A DNA stretch of 64,000 nucleotides, from NCBI GenBank assembly GCA_028287305.1, contig JAQBPX010000032.1, positions 124,001-188,000 on the forward strand. Reading direction: 5' to 3'. Both the position numbers and the translations under genes were made by a program. The notes beneath the pieces were generated by a model that saw only the letters and a program-made list of their open reading frames with translations, had not been told where the DNA came from and ran no database searches. This document shows positions 1 to 8,226 of this stretch, in pieces. The first letter of the stretch is position 1, and each line of letters opens with the position of its first letter. This DNA is from Gemmatimonadota bacterium. GTDB lineage: Bacteria; Gemmatimonadota; Gemmatimonadetes; Gemmatimonadales; Gemmatimonadaceae.

Positions 1-1449
1 GGGGAAGCGCAGCAGCTCCACGCTGGCGCTGTCGCCGCGGTCCGTGGCGAACACGATCGACTTTCCGTCCGGGCTCCACTGCGGCTGCAGGTCGCCGAAC
101 TTGTCGTTCGTCAGTCGCTTCATGTTGTGGCCGTCGGCATCCACCACGTAGAGGTCCGTGATGCCGCCCACGTTGCCGCTCACCACCAGCTGCCGGCCAT
201 CGGGGCTCCAGCTCGGGCTCGTGACGCCCTCGAGCGGCAGCGTGAACCGCTTGGTCACGCTGCGGCTCTGCACGTCCGCCAGGTAGAGCACGTCGCGCCC
301 GCGGTACTGCGCGGTGAAGGCGAGCTGGCGACCATCCGGCGAGAAGCTGCTCTGCGAGTAGAGCAGCCGCAGCTCCTCGTAGTTCGGGTCGGTGGTGCTC
401 TTCACGATGCGCTTGATGCGCTTGCCGGTGATCGCGTCGCCCAGCCACAGGTCCACGAACACCTCGCCTCGCGAGAACTTTCCGTTCGACAGGAACGCGA
501 TGTAGCGCCCATCCTGCGAGAGCGAGGGCGCCAGGAAGATCTCGCCGCCGCTCTTGCGCGCATTCAGCAGCGGCGACGAGAACTTGCGCGGGCGCTCGAG
601 CGTGGCGACCGCCGGCAGGTAGCGCCGCTGCATGTCCTCCTTCCACTCGTCGCCCAGGTCTTCCAGCGAGAGTCCCAGCTGCCGCTTGAACGCGCGCTCC
701 ACTCCCACGCTCGGCACGCTGTTCATGATCTGGCCGATGGCCTCGTCGCCCCACCGCGAGCCGATGTACGCCCAGAAGGCGTGGCCGAAGCGATAGGGGA
801 AGTAGCGGTCGGGACGCTCCGACATCTGCTCCACGCTCGGGATGCCGCCGTTCATCGCGGCATCGCGCATCCAGGTGTCGGTGAGCGTCGAGCTCGGGCC
901 GAGCGACAGGTACTCCGCCATCCCCTCGGCGAACCAGAGCGGCACGTTCACCTGCGCGAGTGCCTGGAGGCCGTTGCCCGCCTTGCCGCGCGCGAAGATG
1001 TCGTACTGGAACGCGTGCGTCATCTCGTGGCCGAGCACGTGCTCGAACGACTTCATGTCGCCGGTGAAGGGAAGCAGCATGCGGTGACGCAGCGCTTCCG
1101 TCACGCCGCCGGTGCCCTCCCCCAGGTCGCCGGTGACGTTGTTCTGCCCGAAGTCGGTGCGACTGGAGAAGAGGACGAGGGGCTTCTTCTCGCGGAACTG
1201 GTGGTCGAGCAGGCGCGCGAGGCGGGCGTAGGAGCGCTCGGCCATGCGCGCGGCGTCCATCACGGCCGCGTGCTCTTCCGGGTAGTAGTAGACCAGGAAG
1301 TGCTCCGTCTCGAGCACGTGCCAGTCGAACCGGTCGTACTGCACCTGGTTCTGGCCGAAGTACGATTGCGCCGCGAGCGCGCGCGGCGCGCCGGCTGCCA
1401 GGAGCGCGGCCGCAATGGCCGCGAGCCACGGGCGGCCGCGCAACGTCAC
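1..1449 (-). CDS. Peptidase MA-like zinc protease with PD40/TolB-type beta-propeller repeats (partial, C-terminus off the window)
   Basis: The gene enters from the left edge, so only about the first 483 codons are visible. It starts at a GTG that overlaps the rsfS stop (GTGA). The N-terminus is a signal peptide (hydrophobic residues about 8-25, ending ALAAQ). A catalytic domain follows with HEMTH at residues 141-145 and a downstream glutamate in WFAEGMAEY (about 175), the layout of a gluzincin. From about residue 310 there are repeats with the SPDGRQ and WSPDG signatures of PD40/TolB propeller blades. It is probably an exported or periplasmic protease whose propeller presents the substrate. 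No substrate can be named. The coupling to rsfS is probably only transcriptional. Confidence 0.85.
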   Translation of the reverse strand, partial: MTLRGRPWLAAIAAALLAAGAPRALAAQSYFGQNQVQYDRFDWHVLETEHFLVYYYPEEHAAVMDAARMAERSYARLARLLDHQFREKKPLVLFSSRTDFGQNNVTGDLGEGTGGVTEALRHRMLLPFTGDMKSFEHVLGHEMTHAFQYDIFARGKAGNGLQALAQVNVPLWFAEGMAEYLSLGPSSTLTDTWMRDAAMNGGIPSVEQMSERPDRYFPYRFGHAFWAYIGSRWGDEAIGQIMNSVPSVGVERAFKRQLGLSLEDLGDEWKEDMQRRYLPAVATLERPRKFSSPLLNARKSGGEIFLAPSLSQDGRYIAFLSNGKFSRGEVFVDLWLGDAITGKRIKRIVKSTTDPNYEELRLLYSQSSFSPDGRQLAFTAQYRGRDVLYLADVQSRSVTKRFTLPLEGVTSPSWSPDGRQLVVSGNVGGITDLYVVDADGHNMKRLTNDKFGDLQPQWSPDGKSIVFATDRGDSASVELLRFP

Positions 1450-1952
1450 TTGCCGCTGCCGCCCGACTTGCTGCGCTTGCGCGGGGCGGCGGGCTTCTTC
1501 GCGGGCTTCTCGGCGAGCATCGCCTCCGCGTCGCGGTCGTTGTCCAGGTCGCTGCCGGCCCCGCTCGTGTTCTTCACCTGCGCGTCGCCACCGGCGGCGG
1601 TGATCTTCACCTCTTCGGCGTCGCCCCACAGCCGCTCGAGCTGGTAGTAGTTGCGCAGCGTCGGGTGAAAGAGGTGAACCACGAAGTCCACGTAATCGAG
1701 CAGCACCCAGCGACCCTGCTGCAGTCCTTCCACGTGGTTGGGTCGCAGCTTGTCCGACTTCTTGAGGTCGTCCTGCAGGCGCTCGCCCAGCGAGCGGACG
1801 TGCGTGTCGGAGGTGCCGCTGGCGATGATGAAGTAGTCCGTCATGTCCGTCACGCCCTTGAGGCTGAGGATGATGACGTCATTCGCCTTGCCATCGAGGA
1901 GCATGGCGGCGGCGTGCTGGACGTGCTGGAGGGACGGTGGGGACTTGGGCAC
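1446..1952 (-). CDS. rsfS: Ribosomal silencing factor RsfS
   Basis: This is a protein of about 168 residues of the RsfS/Iojap family, which binds ribosomal protein L14 and blocks subunit joining when nutrients are low. The family core is clear: a DGKANDVIILSL strand, the DYFIIASGTSDTHVRSL motif, and VLLDYVDFVVHLFHP near the C-terminus of the core, followed by a charged, lysine-rich tail of about 45 residues. I chose the GTG at 1952. The first ATG (1904) would remove the helix that precedes the DGKA motif in the family, and frames further upstream run through low-complexity repeat DNA. The gene is downstream of rplI but separated from it by a terminator and an inverted-repeat region. Confidence 0.85.
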   Translation of the reverse strand: MPKSPPSLQHVQHAAAMLLDGKANDVIILSLKGVTDMTDYFIIASGTSDTHVRSLGERLQDDLKKSDKLRPNHVEGLQQGRWVLLDYVDFVVHLFHPTLRNYYQLERLWGDAEEVKITAAGGDAQVKNTSGAGSDLDNDRDAEAMLAEKPAKKPAAPRKRSKSGGSGK

Positions 1953-2165
1953 TAGCGGGGGGCTCAGGGGCGCAGGGGCTGCGGGGCTGAGGACTTCGGC
2001 CCCACTTGGAGAATAACGGTGGTACTCGCGGTATGCATCGGAGGGGCGAAACGACGGGGCCCCCAGCCGAAGCTGGAGGCCCCTGGTCGTTCGGACGCCG
2101 CGGGCGGTAGTTGCTGTCGGGACTTCCTCAGCCCCCCAGCTCCCGCGCCCCAGTGCCCCTGCAGT
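1951..2165. repeat. Inverted pair of GGGGCTGA-type word arrays around a terminator
   Basis: The left arm (1951-1997) and right arm (2121-2165) are imperfect reverse complements of about 45 bases. Both are built from G-rich words such as GGGGCTGA and GGGGCGC and both end inward at GGCTGAGGA. They enclose about 120 bases that include the UUCG-loop hairpin at 2056-2083. The rsfS start codon lies at the outer edge of the left arm, and the right arm overlaps a palindrome at the rplI stop. The architecture matches the loci at 31708, 51087 and 56864. Confidence 0.7.
2056..2083 (-). terminator. Intrinsic terminator after rplI, with a UUCG tetraloop
   Basis: Read on the minus strand this is a GC-rich stem (GGGGCC, one mismatch, CCAGC) closed by a C(TTCG)G tetraloop, followed by GTCGTTTCG. 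It lies downstream of rplI and should end or attenuate the ribosomal protein operon ahead of rsfS. Confidence 0.65.
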
Positions 2166-2189
2166 AGTCGAGCGAAGCCCGACTACTGC
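2161..2189. repeat. Perfect 10-bp palindrome spanning the rplI stop codon
   Basis: GCAGTAGTCG (2161-2170) and its exact reverse complement (2180-2189) are separated by nine bases. The rplI TAG stop (2183-2185) lies in one arm, so the last bases of the gene are repeated in inverted orientation just after it. The lexA stop codon has a similar palindrome at 31809-31835. Confidence 0.75.
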
Positions 2190-2626
2190 TTGATGACCCA
2201 AACCCGGATTTCAGGCTTCACATCCGCATGCAGCTTGACCGGCACGCGGAACACGCCGAGCGTCTTGATCGGCTCGTGCAGGTCGATCATGCGCTTCTCG
2301 ATGTGGAAGCCCTGGGCCTCGAGCTGCTGCACGATGTCCGCGGTGGTCACGGACCCGAACAGCTTGCCTTCCTCGCCGACGCGCGCGGAGAAGGTGAGCG
2401 AGACCTGCTCGAGCTTCGCGGCCAGCTCGCTGGCGGTGCCGCGGCGCTCGGACTCGGCGGCCTCGAGGCGAGCCTTTTCCTGGCCGATGCGCTTCAGGTT
2501 GCCCGGCGTCGCCTCGTAGGCGTAGCCGCGCGGGAGCAGAAAGTTGCGGGCGTAGCCCGCCTTGACCTTCACCACGTCCCCGGGCGCACCCAGGTTCTCG
2601 ATGGCTTGGCGGAGGATGATTTCCAT
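2183..2626 (-). CDS. rplI: 50S ribosomal protein L9
   Basis: This is a full-length L9 of 147 residues that binds 23S rRNA at the base of the L1 stalk. The N-terminal rRNA-binding domain carries the family signature with G13-G16 spacing, GDVVKVKAGYARNFLLPRGYA (split as GDVVKVKAGYARN and FLLPRGYA). A long connecting helix (about residues 45-75) and the C-terminal domain with GKLFGSVTTADI follow. It is the last gene of the rpsF-rpsR-DUF2232-rplI operon, a conserved gene order, and is followed by a stop-codon palindrome and a terminator. Confidence 0.97.
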   Translation of the reverse strand: MEIILRQAIENLGAPGDVVKVKAGYARNFLLPRGYAYEATPGNLKRIGQEKARLEAAESERRGTASELAAKLEQVSLTFSARVGEEGKLFGSVTTADIVQQLEAQGFHIEKRMIDLHEPIKTLGVFRVPVKLHADVKPEIRVWVIKQ

Positions 2627-2641
2627 AAGTCCCCGATCGAA

Positions 2642-3709
2642 TTACGAAGTGGAGCGCGCACGGCGGCGCCAGTCTGCCCAGGTGTCACCCAGGCCAAGAC
2701 CGAACGCCGCGATGCCGAGCAGCAGGAAGCCCAGCGCCGAAAAGAACTGCAGGACCGGCAGCCACAGCATGGCGAAGCCGACCGTGAGTCCCATGACGAG
2801 GGCGCCGGGGGCCAGGAACCAGGCCAGGACCCCGAGTCCGCGGATCGCGTAGAGCGCGCCGAAAAAGAGGAGCAGGTTGCGTCCCAATCCCCGGAAGGAC
2901 TGGAGCGTCGGAAGAAAGACGATGGTGAGCCCGGTGATGAGCCCCCACACGAGCTGGTCGTTGAACCGGAACTCGCGCAGTGGCTGCAGCGGGTTGCCGA
3001 GGCGTGCACGACTGAGCCGGTGGTACATGGCCCAGGCGAGCGCGAGCGCCAGGATCGACTCGAGCGCCAGTAGGGCGGGGTAGAGCCCCGCGCCGGCCAG
3101 CGACAGCGTCGCCAGTTGCTTCTCGGTTTCCGCCGGCACCGTCCCCATGGACGGCACCTTCCTGATGAGGTCGTTCCATTCCACGGGGTGTTGCTGGATG
3201 AAGCCATTGATCAGCCCCATCGTCTCCCCGTTTCGCCTCGCCAGCTCGCTGCCGATGGCGCGCTGCACGTGCGCAGGCGTCACCGGACCGAGGGCGCTCA
3301 TCATCACCGCGAGGACGAGCGCGACGCCGAGTGCGACGAGCGCGCGCGCGAACAGCGGGCGGCGAACGCCGAACAGGCACACGAGGCCGAACGCGCCGGC
3401 GAGGAGCAGGCTCCAGCCGCGCGCCAGGTTCTGGAACGTGTCGGGCGAGGCGGACTTCTGCACGGCGAGGAGCACCGCAAGCCCGACCCACACGACCGCC
3501 GTCAGCAGCTTGCCCCCGGCCCACCATCCCACCAGGCAGCAGGCGGCGAGCGCCGGCACGAGCAGCACGACCGTGCGCTCCACCGGCAGCAGCGCGCGCA
3601 GCTGCGGCACCGTGGGAAGGATGAGGAACGCCGCGAGCGCGAAGAGGAGCTTCCCCCATCCGCGCTCACTGCGAGCGGGCACCAGCACTGCCGAGGTGGC
3701 GTCAGTCAT
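2642..3709 (-). CDS. DUF2232 (YybS-like) integral membrane protein
   Basis: The protein has about 355 residues and is mostly hydrophobic, with roughly eight membrane segments (for example about 19-55, 60-105, 115-145, and a C-terminal set from about 235 onwards). Proteins of the DUF2232/YybS family sit between S18 and L9 in many bacteria, which is the position here and the main ground for the call. The molecular function is not known. The start is the ATG at 3709; a GTG one codon earlier is equally possible. The stop lies 15 bases before the rplI start, so the genes are co-transcribed. Confidence 0.8.
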   Translation of the reverse strand: MTDATSAVLVPARSERGWGKLLFALAAFLILPTVPQLRALLPVERTVVLLVPALAACCLVGWWAGGKLLTAVVWVGLAVLLAVQKSASPDTFQNLARGWSLLLAGAFGLVCLFGVRRPLFARALVALGVALVLAVMMSALGPVTPAHVQRAIGSELARRNGETMGLINGFIQQHPVEWNDLIRKVPSMGTVPAETEKQLATLSLAGAGLYPALLALESILALALAWAMYHRLSRARLGNPLQPLREFRFNDQLVWGLITGLTIVFLPTLQSFRGLGRNLLLFFGALYAIRGLGVLAWFLAPGALVMGLTVGFAMLWLPVLQFFSALGFLLLGIAAFGLGLGDTWADWRRRARSTS

Positions 3710-3724
3710 CACCGGAGCGGGCGA

Positions 3725-3946
3725 CTAGCCCGCGAGTCCCCGGATGTAGGGGATCAGCGCCAGGTAGCGAGCGCGCTTGACCGCCGTCGAGAGCTGGCGC
3801 TGGTGGCGCGCGCAGGTGCCCGAGAGGCGGCTTGGCAGGATCTTGCCGTGGTCCGTGACGAAACGGCCGAGGGTGCGCTCATCCTTGTAGTCGATGAAGC
3901 GCACGCGGGTCTCGCAGAACGGGCAGGTCTTCTGTGGGCGTCGCAT
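3725..3946 (-). CDS. rpsR: 30S ribosomal protein S18
   Basis: The protein has 73 residues, the usual length. It has the N-terminal CPFC pair, the IDYKD segment, [18 protein letters not shown] and the basic tail [14 protein letters not shown]18 dimerises with S6 on the small-subunit platform, and its gene directly follows rpsF here (two bases between stop and start). No ssb gene intervenes, unlike the Firmicutes and Actinobacteria arrangement. The N-terminal cysteine pair suggests a zinc-binding form (C+), with further cysteine and histidine in GTCARH. Confidence 0.97.
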   Translation of the reverse strand: MRRPQKTCPFCETRVRFIDYKDERTLGRFVTDHGKILPSRLSGTCARHQRQLSTAVKRARYLALIPYIRGLAG

Positions 3947-3948
3947 GG

Positions 3949-4314
3949 TTAATCCTCGTCCTCGTCGTCGTCCGCCTCACGGCGGCGGTTGGCAGCGGCG
4001 AGTTCCTCTTCGGTCATCGGCGGGGCGCCGAGCTCATTCTCATGAATGACGATGAGGTGCCGGATGACGGAGTCATCCAGCTTGAGCGCACGCTCGTACT
4101 CGGGCAGCGTGGACGTCTCGGCGGCGAAGCGCTCGATGACGTAGTAGCCAGTTTCGCGGGTCCCGATGGGATAGGCGAGCTGGCGGCGGCCCCAGTGATC
4201 GGAGCTCAGGTCGGTGGCGCTCAGCAGGCCGTGAAAACGGTCGAGGCGCTCCGTGATGGCGGCGTCTTCGAGTGTGGAATCGAAGACATAGACCGCCTCA
4301 TACATGCGTGGCAT
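3949..4314 (-). CDS. rpsF: 30S ribosomal protein S6
   Basis: The protein has 121 residues, starting [15 protein letters not shown], with [22 protein letters not shown] and the [13 protein letters not shown] strand typical of S6. The C-terminus is an acidic tail (ADDDEDED), as in S6 proteins that are glutamylated in some bacteria. The ATG at 4314 is preceded by a good GGGAGGA ribosome binding site; a second ATG three codons later is possible. It is the first gene of the operon and has a leader of about 100 bases with two hairpins. Confidence 0.96.
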   Translation of the reverse strand: MPRMYEAVYVFDSTLEDAAITERLDRFHGLLSATDLSSDHWGRRQLAYPIGTRETGYYVIERFAAETSTLPEYERALKLDDSVIRHLIVIHENELGAPPMTEEELAAANRRREADDDEDED

Positions 4315-4348
4315 GCGTTGGCAATCCTCCCTTTGGTCAGTGAATCCG

Positions 4349-4375
4349 CGCGTCGCTGGTTGCCTGAGCGACACG
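4349..4375 (-). promoter_or_regulatory. Candidate rpsF leader hairpin (possible S6:S18 autoregulatory site)
   Basis: Read on the minus strand, a 9-bp stem (one G-U pair) closes the loop CAGGCAACC about 35 bases upstream of the rpsF start. Many bacteria control rpsF-rpsR by binding the S6:S18 dimer to a leader hairpin, so the place fits. I have not matched the loop to the published consensus, so the regulatory role is an inference. A further hairpin at 4385-4403 (7-bp stem) precedes it. Confidence 0.35.
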
Positions 4376-4458
4376 AGGGGAGATGGAGGGCGTCGTGCCC
4401 TCCTATGGCTAGCCCTTTAAAATACTGGCGCGCTTCGACTTAGGGAAGGGCCCGGTAA

Positions 4459-4488
4459 GGGCTTTGGACTTTGGGCTTCGGGCTTTGG
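4459..4488 (+). repeat. Unpaired heptamer array (GGGCTTT / GGACTTT words)
   Basis: Four consecutive heptamers occur here: GGGCTTT, GGACTTT, GGGCTTC and GGGCTTT, followed by GGCAAC. The same words, also followed by GGCAAC, form the right arm at 56982-57011 when that arm is read on the minus strand. No inverted partner is visible nearby. The array lies about 90 bases upstream of the TonB receptor, in the divergent gap with rpsF. Confidence 0.7.
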
Positions 4489-4579
4489 CAACGGCGGAGC
4501 CTGCTCGGTATCATTGTCGCCGAGCGCCCGAAGCCGGGCATTCGCCCTTCCCCGGTACAAATTCCCCAGACCCCACCCC

Positions 4580-7500
4580 ATGCACCCGACCCTCAGTCGT
4601 GTGATTCGCGCCACGGTCGTGCTCGCCGCACTCGTCGCGCGTCCCGCCATCGCCCAGCAGGCTACCACCACGGGCAGTGTGCGCGGCGTGATCCGCTCCA
4701 GTGGCCAACCGCTCGCCGACGCGACCGTGAGCGCCACCAATACTGCCACCGGCACGCGGCGCACCAGCCGAACCGACGCCAGCGGCAGGTACCAGCTGCC
4801 CTTCCTCGATCCGGGGACGTATGCGGTGCGAGCCCAGCACCTGGGCATGCGCGCCGTGGAGCAGTCCGCGGTGCACGTCTCGCTCGGACAGGTCCTGACG
4901 CTCGACTTCACCCTCGAGAGCGCACCCGCAACCCTGGAGACGCAGCGCATCTCCGCCGACGTCGCGCCCCTGATCGAGAAGCAGAAGACGGGCACCGACA
5001 CGCGGATCAGCGAGGACCAGCTGCGCTCCCTGCCGACGAGTGACCGCAACTTCAAGAACCTCGTGGTGCTCACCCCCGGCACGAGCGACGTGGGCGCCAC
5101 CGGCGCCGGCGGCGGCCAGTCCATCGGCGGCGGGCGCACCGCGTCGTCGAACATCCTGATGGACGGCGCGAACAACAACGAGAGCTACTTCGGCGGCGAC
5201 GCCCGCGGCGGCGACCGCCTCCCCTTCTCCTACTCGATCGAGGCCGTGAAGGAGATCCAGGTGATCACCGCCGGCTACGACGTGGAGCGAGGCAACTTCA
5301 CGGGCGGCACGGTGAACGCGGTCACGAAGAGCGGCACCAACGCCTTCGAGGGCAGCTTCTTCGACTACGTCCGCGGCGACCGGAAGTTCGGGCTCAACCT
5401 CACCGGCAACGACTTCCTCGGCCGCGCCCCGCGCAACTACTCGCGCCAGCAGTACGGCGCGTCGCTCGGCGGCCCGATCCTGAAGGACCGGCTGCACTTC
5501 TTCTTCACCCTCGATCGCCAGGTGGGCAACGAGCCCAAGCCCGTGCTGCAGACCGGCACCACCACCGCGCAGATCAAGGCCGCCGGCATCAACGCCGACA
5601 CGCTGGCGAAGTTCCTCAACCTCGCCAAGACGGTCTACGGGTACGACCTGTCGCAGGAGACGGGCAACCTCCAGCAGAACATCGACGAGACGGCCGTCTT
5701 CGGCCGCCTGGACTACCAGGTCAGCGACCGTCACAGCTTCACGATCCGTGACAACTACCTGAACTTCGTCCAGTCGAACGACCGCCTCACCATCTCGCCG
5801 AGCACGAACGAGACGACGTCGAACGCCGGACCGTACAAGGAGAAGGCGAACTCGCTCGTGGCGGCCCTCACCAGCGCGTTCTCGAACCGCTTCTCGAACG
5901 AGGCGCGCATCCAGCTGGCGCAGGATCGCAAGCCGCGCCCCTCGAACCCGAGCCTGCTCGGCGGCCCCATTCCGCAGATCGGCGTGAGCAACATCGTCTC
6001 GCCCGCGGGCGACAACACCAACGTCACGACCGCGATCTTCTTCGGGTCGGACATCGTGCTCCATGCCAACAACCTGGAGCAGAACACCACGGAGTTCATC
6101 GACAACGTCCGCTACACGCGCGACGCGCACACGATGAAGTTCGGCGTGAACGCCACGCGCGTGCACGTGTTCAACAACTTCTTCCTCAACTCGCTCGGCA
6201 GCTACACCTTCAACAACCTCACGGACTTCGCCAACAAGAACCCGGCTCGCTTCACGCGCGCGCTGCCCTTCACCTCCACGAGCGGCGCGCCCGATGCGCT
6301 CTTCGCGGAGTACGAGTACGCGCTATACGCGCAGGACGAATGGCAGGCGACGCCGAAGCTCTTCGTCACGTACGGCCTCCGGTACGACAACAGCCGCCTG
6401 CCCAATGCGCCGGCCGCCAACACCACGCTCTCCGGCGGACCCCTCGCGCTCAGCACGAACTTCCAGCCGAGCGGAAAGGGTTACGTCTCGCCTCGCGGTG
6501 GGTTCACCTATGATCCCGGCGCCGACGGGCAGCAGGTGATTCGCGGCGGGTCGGGGCTGTTCTACGGCCGCGCTCCCTACGTGCTCTACGGCAACGTGCT
6601 CTCGGCCAACGGGCTCACGCAGCTCGACCTGACCTGCACCGGCGCGGCGCAGATCCCGGCGATCGACCTCTCGGCCTATGCGAAGAACGCATCCAGCATT
6701 CCGAGTGCCTGCTCCACCGGCGGCGCGGCAGTGGCGAGCAAGGCAAGTCCCGTGGTGTTCGCCCGCGACTTCTCGCAGACGCGCGCGTGGAAGTCGAACC
6801 TGGCGTACGACCGCCTGGTGATGAAGAACTGGCGCATGACCGTGGAAGGCGTGTACACGAAGACGTCGAATGACTACACGGTGCGCGACGCGAACCTGAA
6901 GACCACGTCGCAGTTCACGATCGAGGGCGGCATCCCGGTGTACGTGCCGGCGTCCACCATCACCGCGGCGGGGCTCACGAACATCAACAACAGCCGCGTC
7001 GACGCGAACTTCAACAACGTCTTCGTGCAGGAGTCGAAGGGCCAGGCGAACTCCATGCAGGGGATCCTGCAGCTGCGCGGCACCACGCGCTGGGGCGGGC
7101 TGCTGGCGAGCTACACCTACGACCGCACGCGCGATCACGGGTCGGTGAGCTGCTGCATCGCCGGCTCGGACATCTTCGGGGCCACGCGCGCCAACGGCAA
7201 CCCGAACGACCTCTCGAACCAGGAAGGGCCGGCGACGTACAATCGCCCGCACTCCCTGATCATCTCGCCCACTCTCAACCTGCCATACGGCGTGGCGCTC
7301 AGCGGGATCTTTCGTCGCTACTCAGGCCTGCCCTGGACGCCTCGCTATCGCGGCGACGTGAACGGCGACGGCGTGACGAATGACCGGCTCTACATTCCCA
7401 CGAGCGCGGAGCTGCAGTCGTACACCTTCCTCAACGGCGCCACGGAGCGGGACGCGTTCGAGGCCAAGATCGCCAGCACGCCCTGCCTCAACGATCATCG

Positions 7501-7828
7501 CGGAGCGGTGATCGGGCGCGGCGACTGCCGCAATCCATGGCAGAGCATCCTCGACATGCGCCTCGGCAAGACGATCAGCACGATTCGCGGGCAGCATGCC
7601 GAGATCTCGGTGGACTTCTTCAACCTGCTCAACGGGCTGAGCAAGAACCAGGGCAAGCGCTTCGAGGTCCAGAGCGCCAATGAGCAGGCGCTCCAGCCGC
7701 GCGGCTTCAGCCAGGCCACCCAGAAGTTCACCTATTCCTACAACACGAACTTCGGGCTCACGGAGCCGAGCGCGTTCGGGCTCTCGCAGCAGTTCCAGGT
7801 ACAGCTGGGCGTGCGCTACGCTTTCTAG
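4580..7828 (+). CDS. Oar-like TonB-dependent outer-membrane receptor with carboxypeptidase-regulatory N-domain
   Basis: The protein has about 1082 residues. After a signal peptide (cleavage near AIAQQ) comes a carboxypeptidase regulatory-like domain (GSVRGVIRSSGQPLADATVSA to about residue 90). Next are a plug with a glycine-rich stretch (TGAGGGQSIGGG), the DGANNNESYFGG motif and the VTKSGTNAFEGSFF segment, and then a large beta-barrel ending in aromatic phenylalanine (LGVRYAF). This is the OmpA/Oar-type family of TonB receptors. The ligand is unknown. The ATG at 4580 was chosen because it directly starts a proper signal peptide; no clear ribosome binding site is seen. A strong hairpin follows the stop. 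Confidence 0.9.
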   Translation: MHPTLSRVIRATVVLAALVARPAIAQQATTTGSVRGVIRSSGQPLADATVSATNTATGTRRTSRTDASGRYQLPFLDPGTYAVRAQHLGMRAVEQSAVHVSLGQVLTLDFTLESAPATLETQRISADVAPLIEKQKTGTDTRISEDQLRSLPTSDRNFKNLVVLTPGTSDVGATGAGGGQSIGGGRTASSNILMDGANNNESYFGGDARGGDRLPFSYSIEAVKEIQVITAGYDVERGNFTGGTVNAVTKSGTNAFEGSFFDYVRGDRKFGLNLTGNDFLGRAPRNYSRQQYGASLGGPILKDRLHFFFTLDRQVGNEPKPVLQTGTTTAQIKAAGINADTLAKFLNLAKTVYGYDLSQETGNLQQNIDETAVFGRLDYQVSDRHSFTIRDNYLNFVQSNDRLTISPSTNETTSNAGPYKEKANSLVAALTSAFSNRFSNEARIQLAQDRKPRPSNPSLLGGPIPQIGVSNIVSPAGDNTNVTTAIFFGSDIVLHANNLEQNTTEFIDNVRYTRDAHTMKFGVNATRVHVFNNFFLNSLGSYTFNNLTDFANKNPARFTRALPFTSTSGAPDALFAEYEYALYAQDEWQATPKLFVTYGLRYDNSRLPNAPAANTTLSGGPLALSTNFQPSGKGYVSPRGGFTYDPGADGQQVIRGGSGLFYGRAPYVLYGNVLSANGLTQLDLTCTGAAQIPAIDLSAYAKNASSIPSACSTGGAAVASKASPVVFARDFSQTRAWKSNLAYDRLVMKNWRMTVEGVYTKTSNDYTVRDANLKTTSQFTIEGGIPVYVPASTITAAGLTNINNSRVDANFNNVFVQESKGQANSMQGILQLRGTTRWGGLLASYTYDRTRDHGSVSCCIAGSDIFGATRANGNPNDLSNQEGPATYNRPHSLIISPTLNLPYGVALSGIFRRYSGLPWTPRYRGDVNGDGVTNDRLYIPTSAELQSYTFLNGATERDAFEAKIASTPCLNDHRGAVIGRGDCRNPWQSILDMRLGKTISTIRGQHAEISVDFFNLLNGLSKNQGKRFEVQSANEQALQPRGFSQATQKFTYSYNTNFGLTEPSAFGLSQQFQVQLGVRYAF

Positions 7829-7842
7829 CTCGGCGCAGTCCG

Positions 7843-7888
7843 GAAACACGGCGGGGCCCGGTCGAGAGACCGGGCCCCGCCCTGTTTC
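7843..7888. terminator. Strong bidirectional terminator between convergent genes
   Basis: A near-perfect hairpin has a 14-bp GC core (from GGCGGGGCC inward) around a GAGA loop, extended by GAAACA on the left and TGTTTC on the right. It therefore has a T-rich end on either strand. It serves the TonB receptor (plus) and the long minus-strand operon ending with the small gene at 7967. Confidence 0.85.
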
Positions 7889-7966
7889 CATCGCCAGCCT
7901 CGCTTCACTCCGCTCGGGATACCCGGCCAGAGTGTGGGCCAGGGGCGTCAGCGCGGCGTCAGGCCG

Positions 7967-8164
7967 CTACCCGAGCGCGCTCAGCCGTGCCGAGTCCGAC
8001 ATCCAGGCTGCCACCGCGCGCGCCTGGCCATGGTACTCCACCTCGGCCATGCGCTGGGTCATCGCGTCGAAGTCCGCGGGCGACATGTTGCTGCAGATCG
8101 CGCGGAGCCGCCCGCGGATCTGCTGCACCAGGAGCGCAATCTGCGCACGTTCATCGGTTCGCAT
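7967..8164 (-). CDS. Small conserved-looking protein, 65 residues, function unknown
   Basis: The ATG at 8164 opens a frame with strongly GC-ending codons like the neighbouring genes. It encodes a mostly helical, soluble protein (MRTDERAQIALLVQQIRG, then a methionine-rich middle, ending SARLSALG). It has no signal peptide or membrane segment, and I recognise no domain. It lies 62 bases downstream of ychF on the same strand and before the terminator at 7843-7888, so it is probably the last gene of that operon. The lack of a clear ribosome binding site keeps confidence moderate. Confidence 0.55.
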   Translation of the reverse strand: MRTDERAQIALLVQQIRGRLRAICSNMSPADFDAMTQRMAEVEYHGQARAVAAWMSDSARLSALG

Positions 8165-8226
8165 GCTACATGACAGGGCAGCGTGCGTGCCATACCGGCG
8201 AAAAACGGCCGTCAAGCGTTTATCGG

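Noticed and set aside
127-1647. A 506-codon open frame on the plus strand
   Set aside because: It is antisense to the zinc protease and rsfS, whose HEMTH and RsfS motifs identify the true strand.
4511-6166. A 551-codon open frame on the minus strand
   Set aside because: It is antisense to the TonB receptor, with Val/Arg/Gly-biased composition and no recognisable domain.
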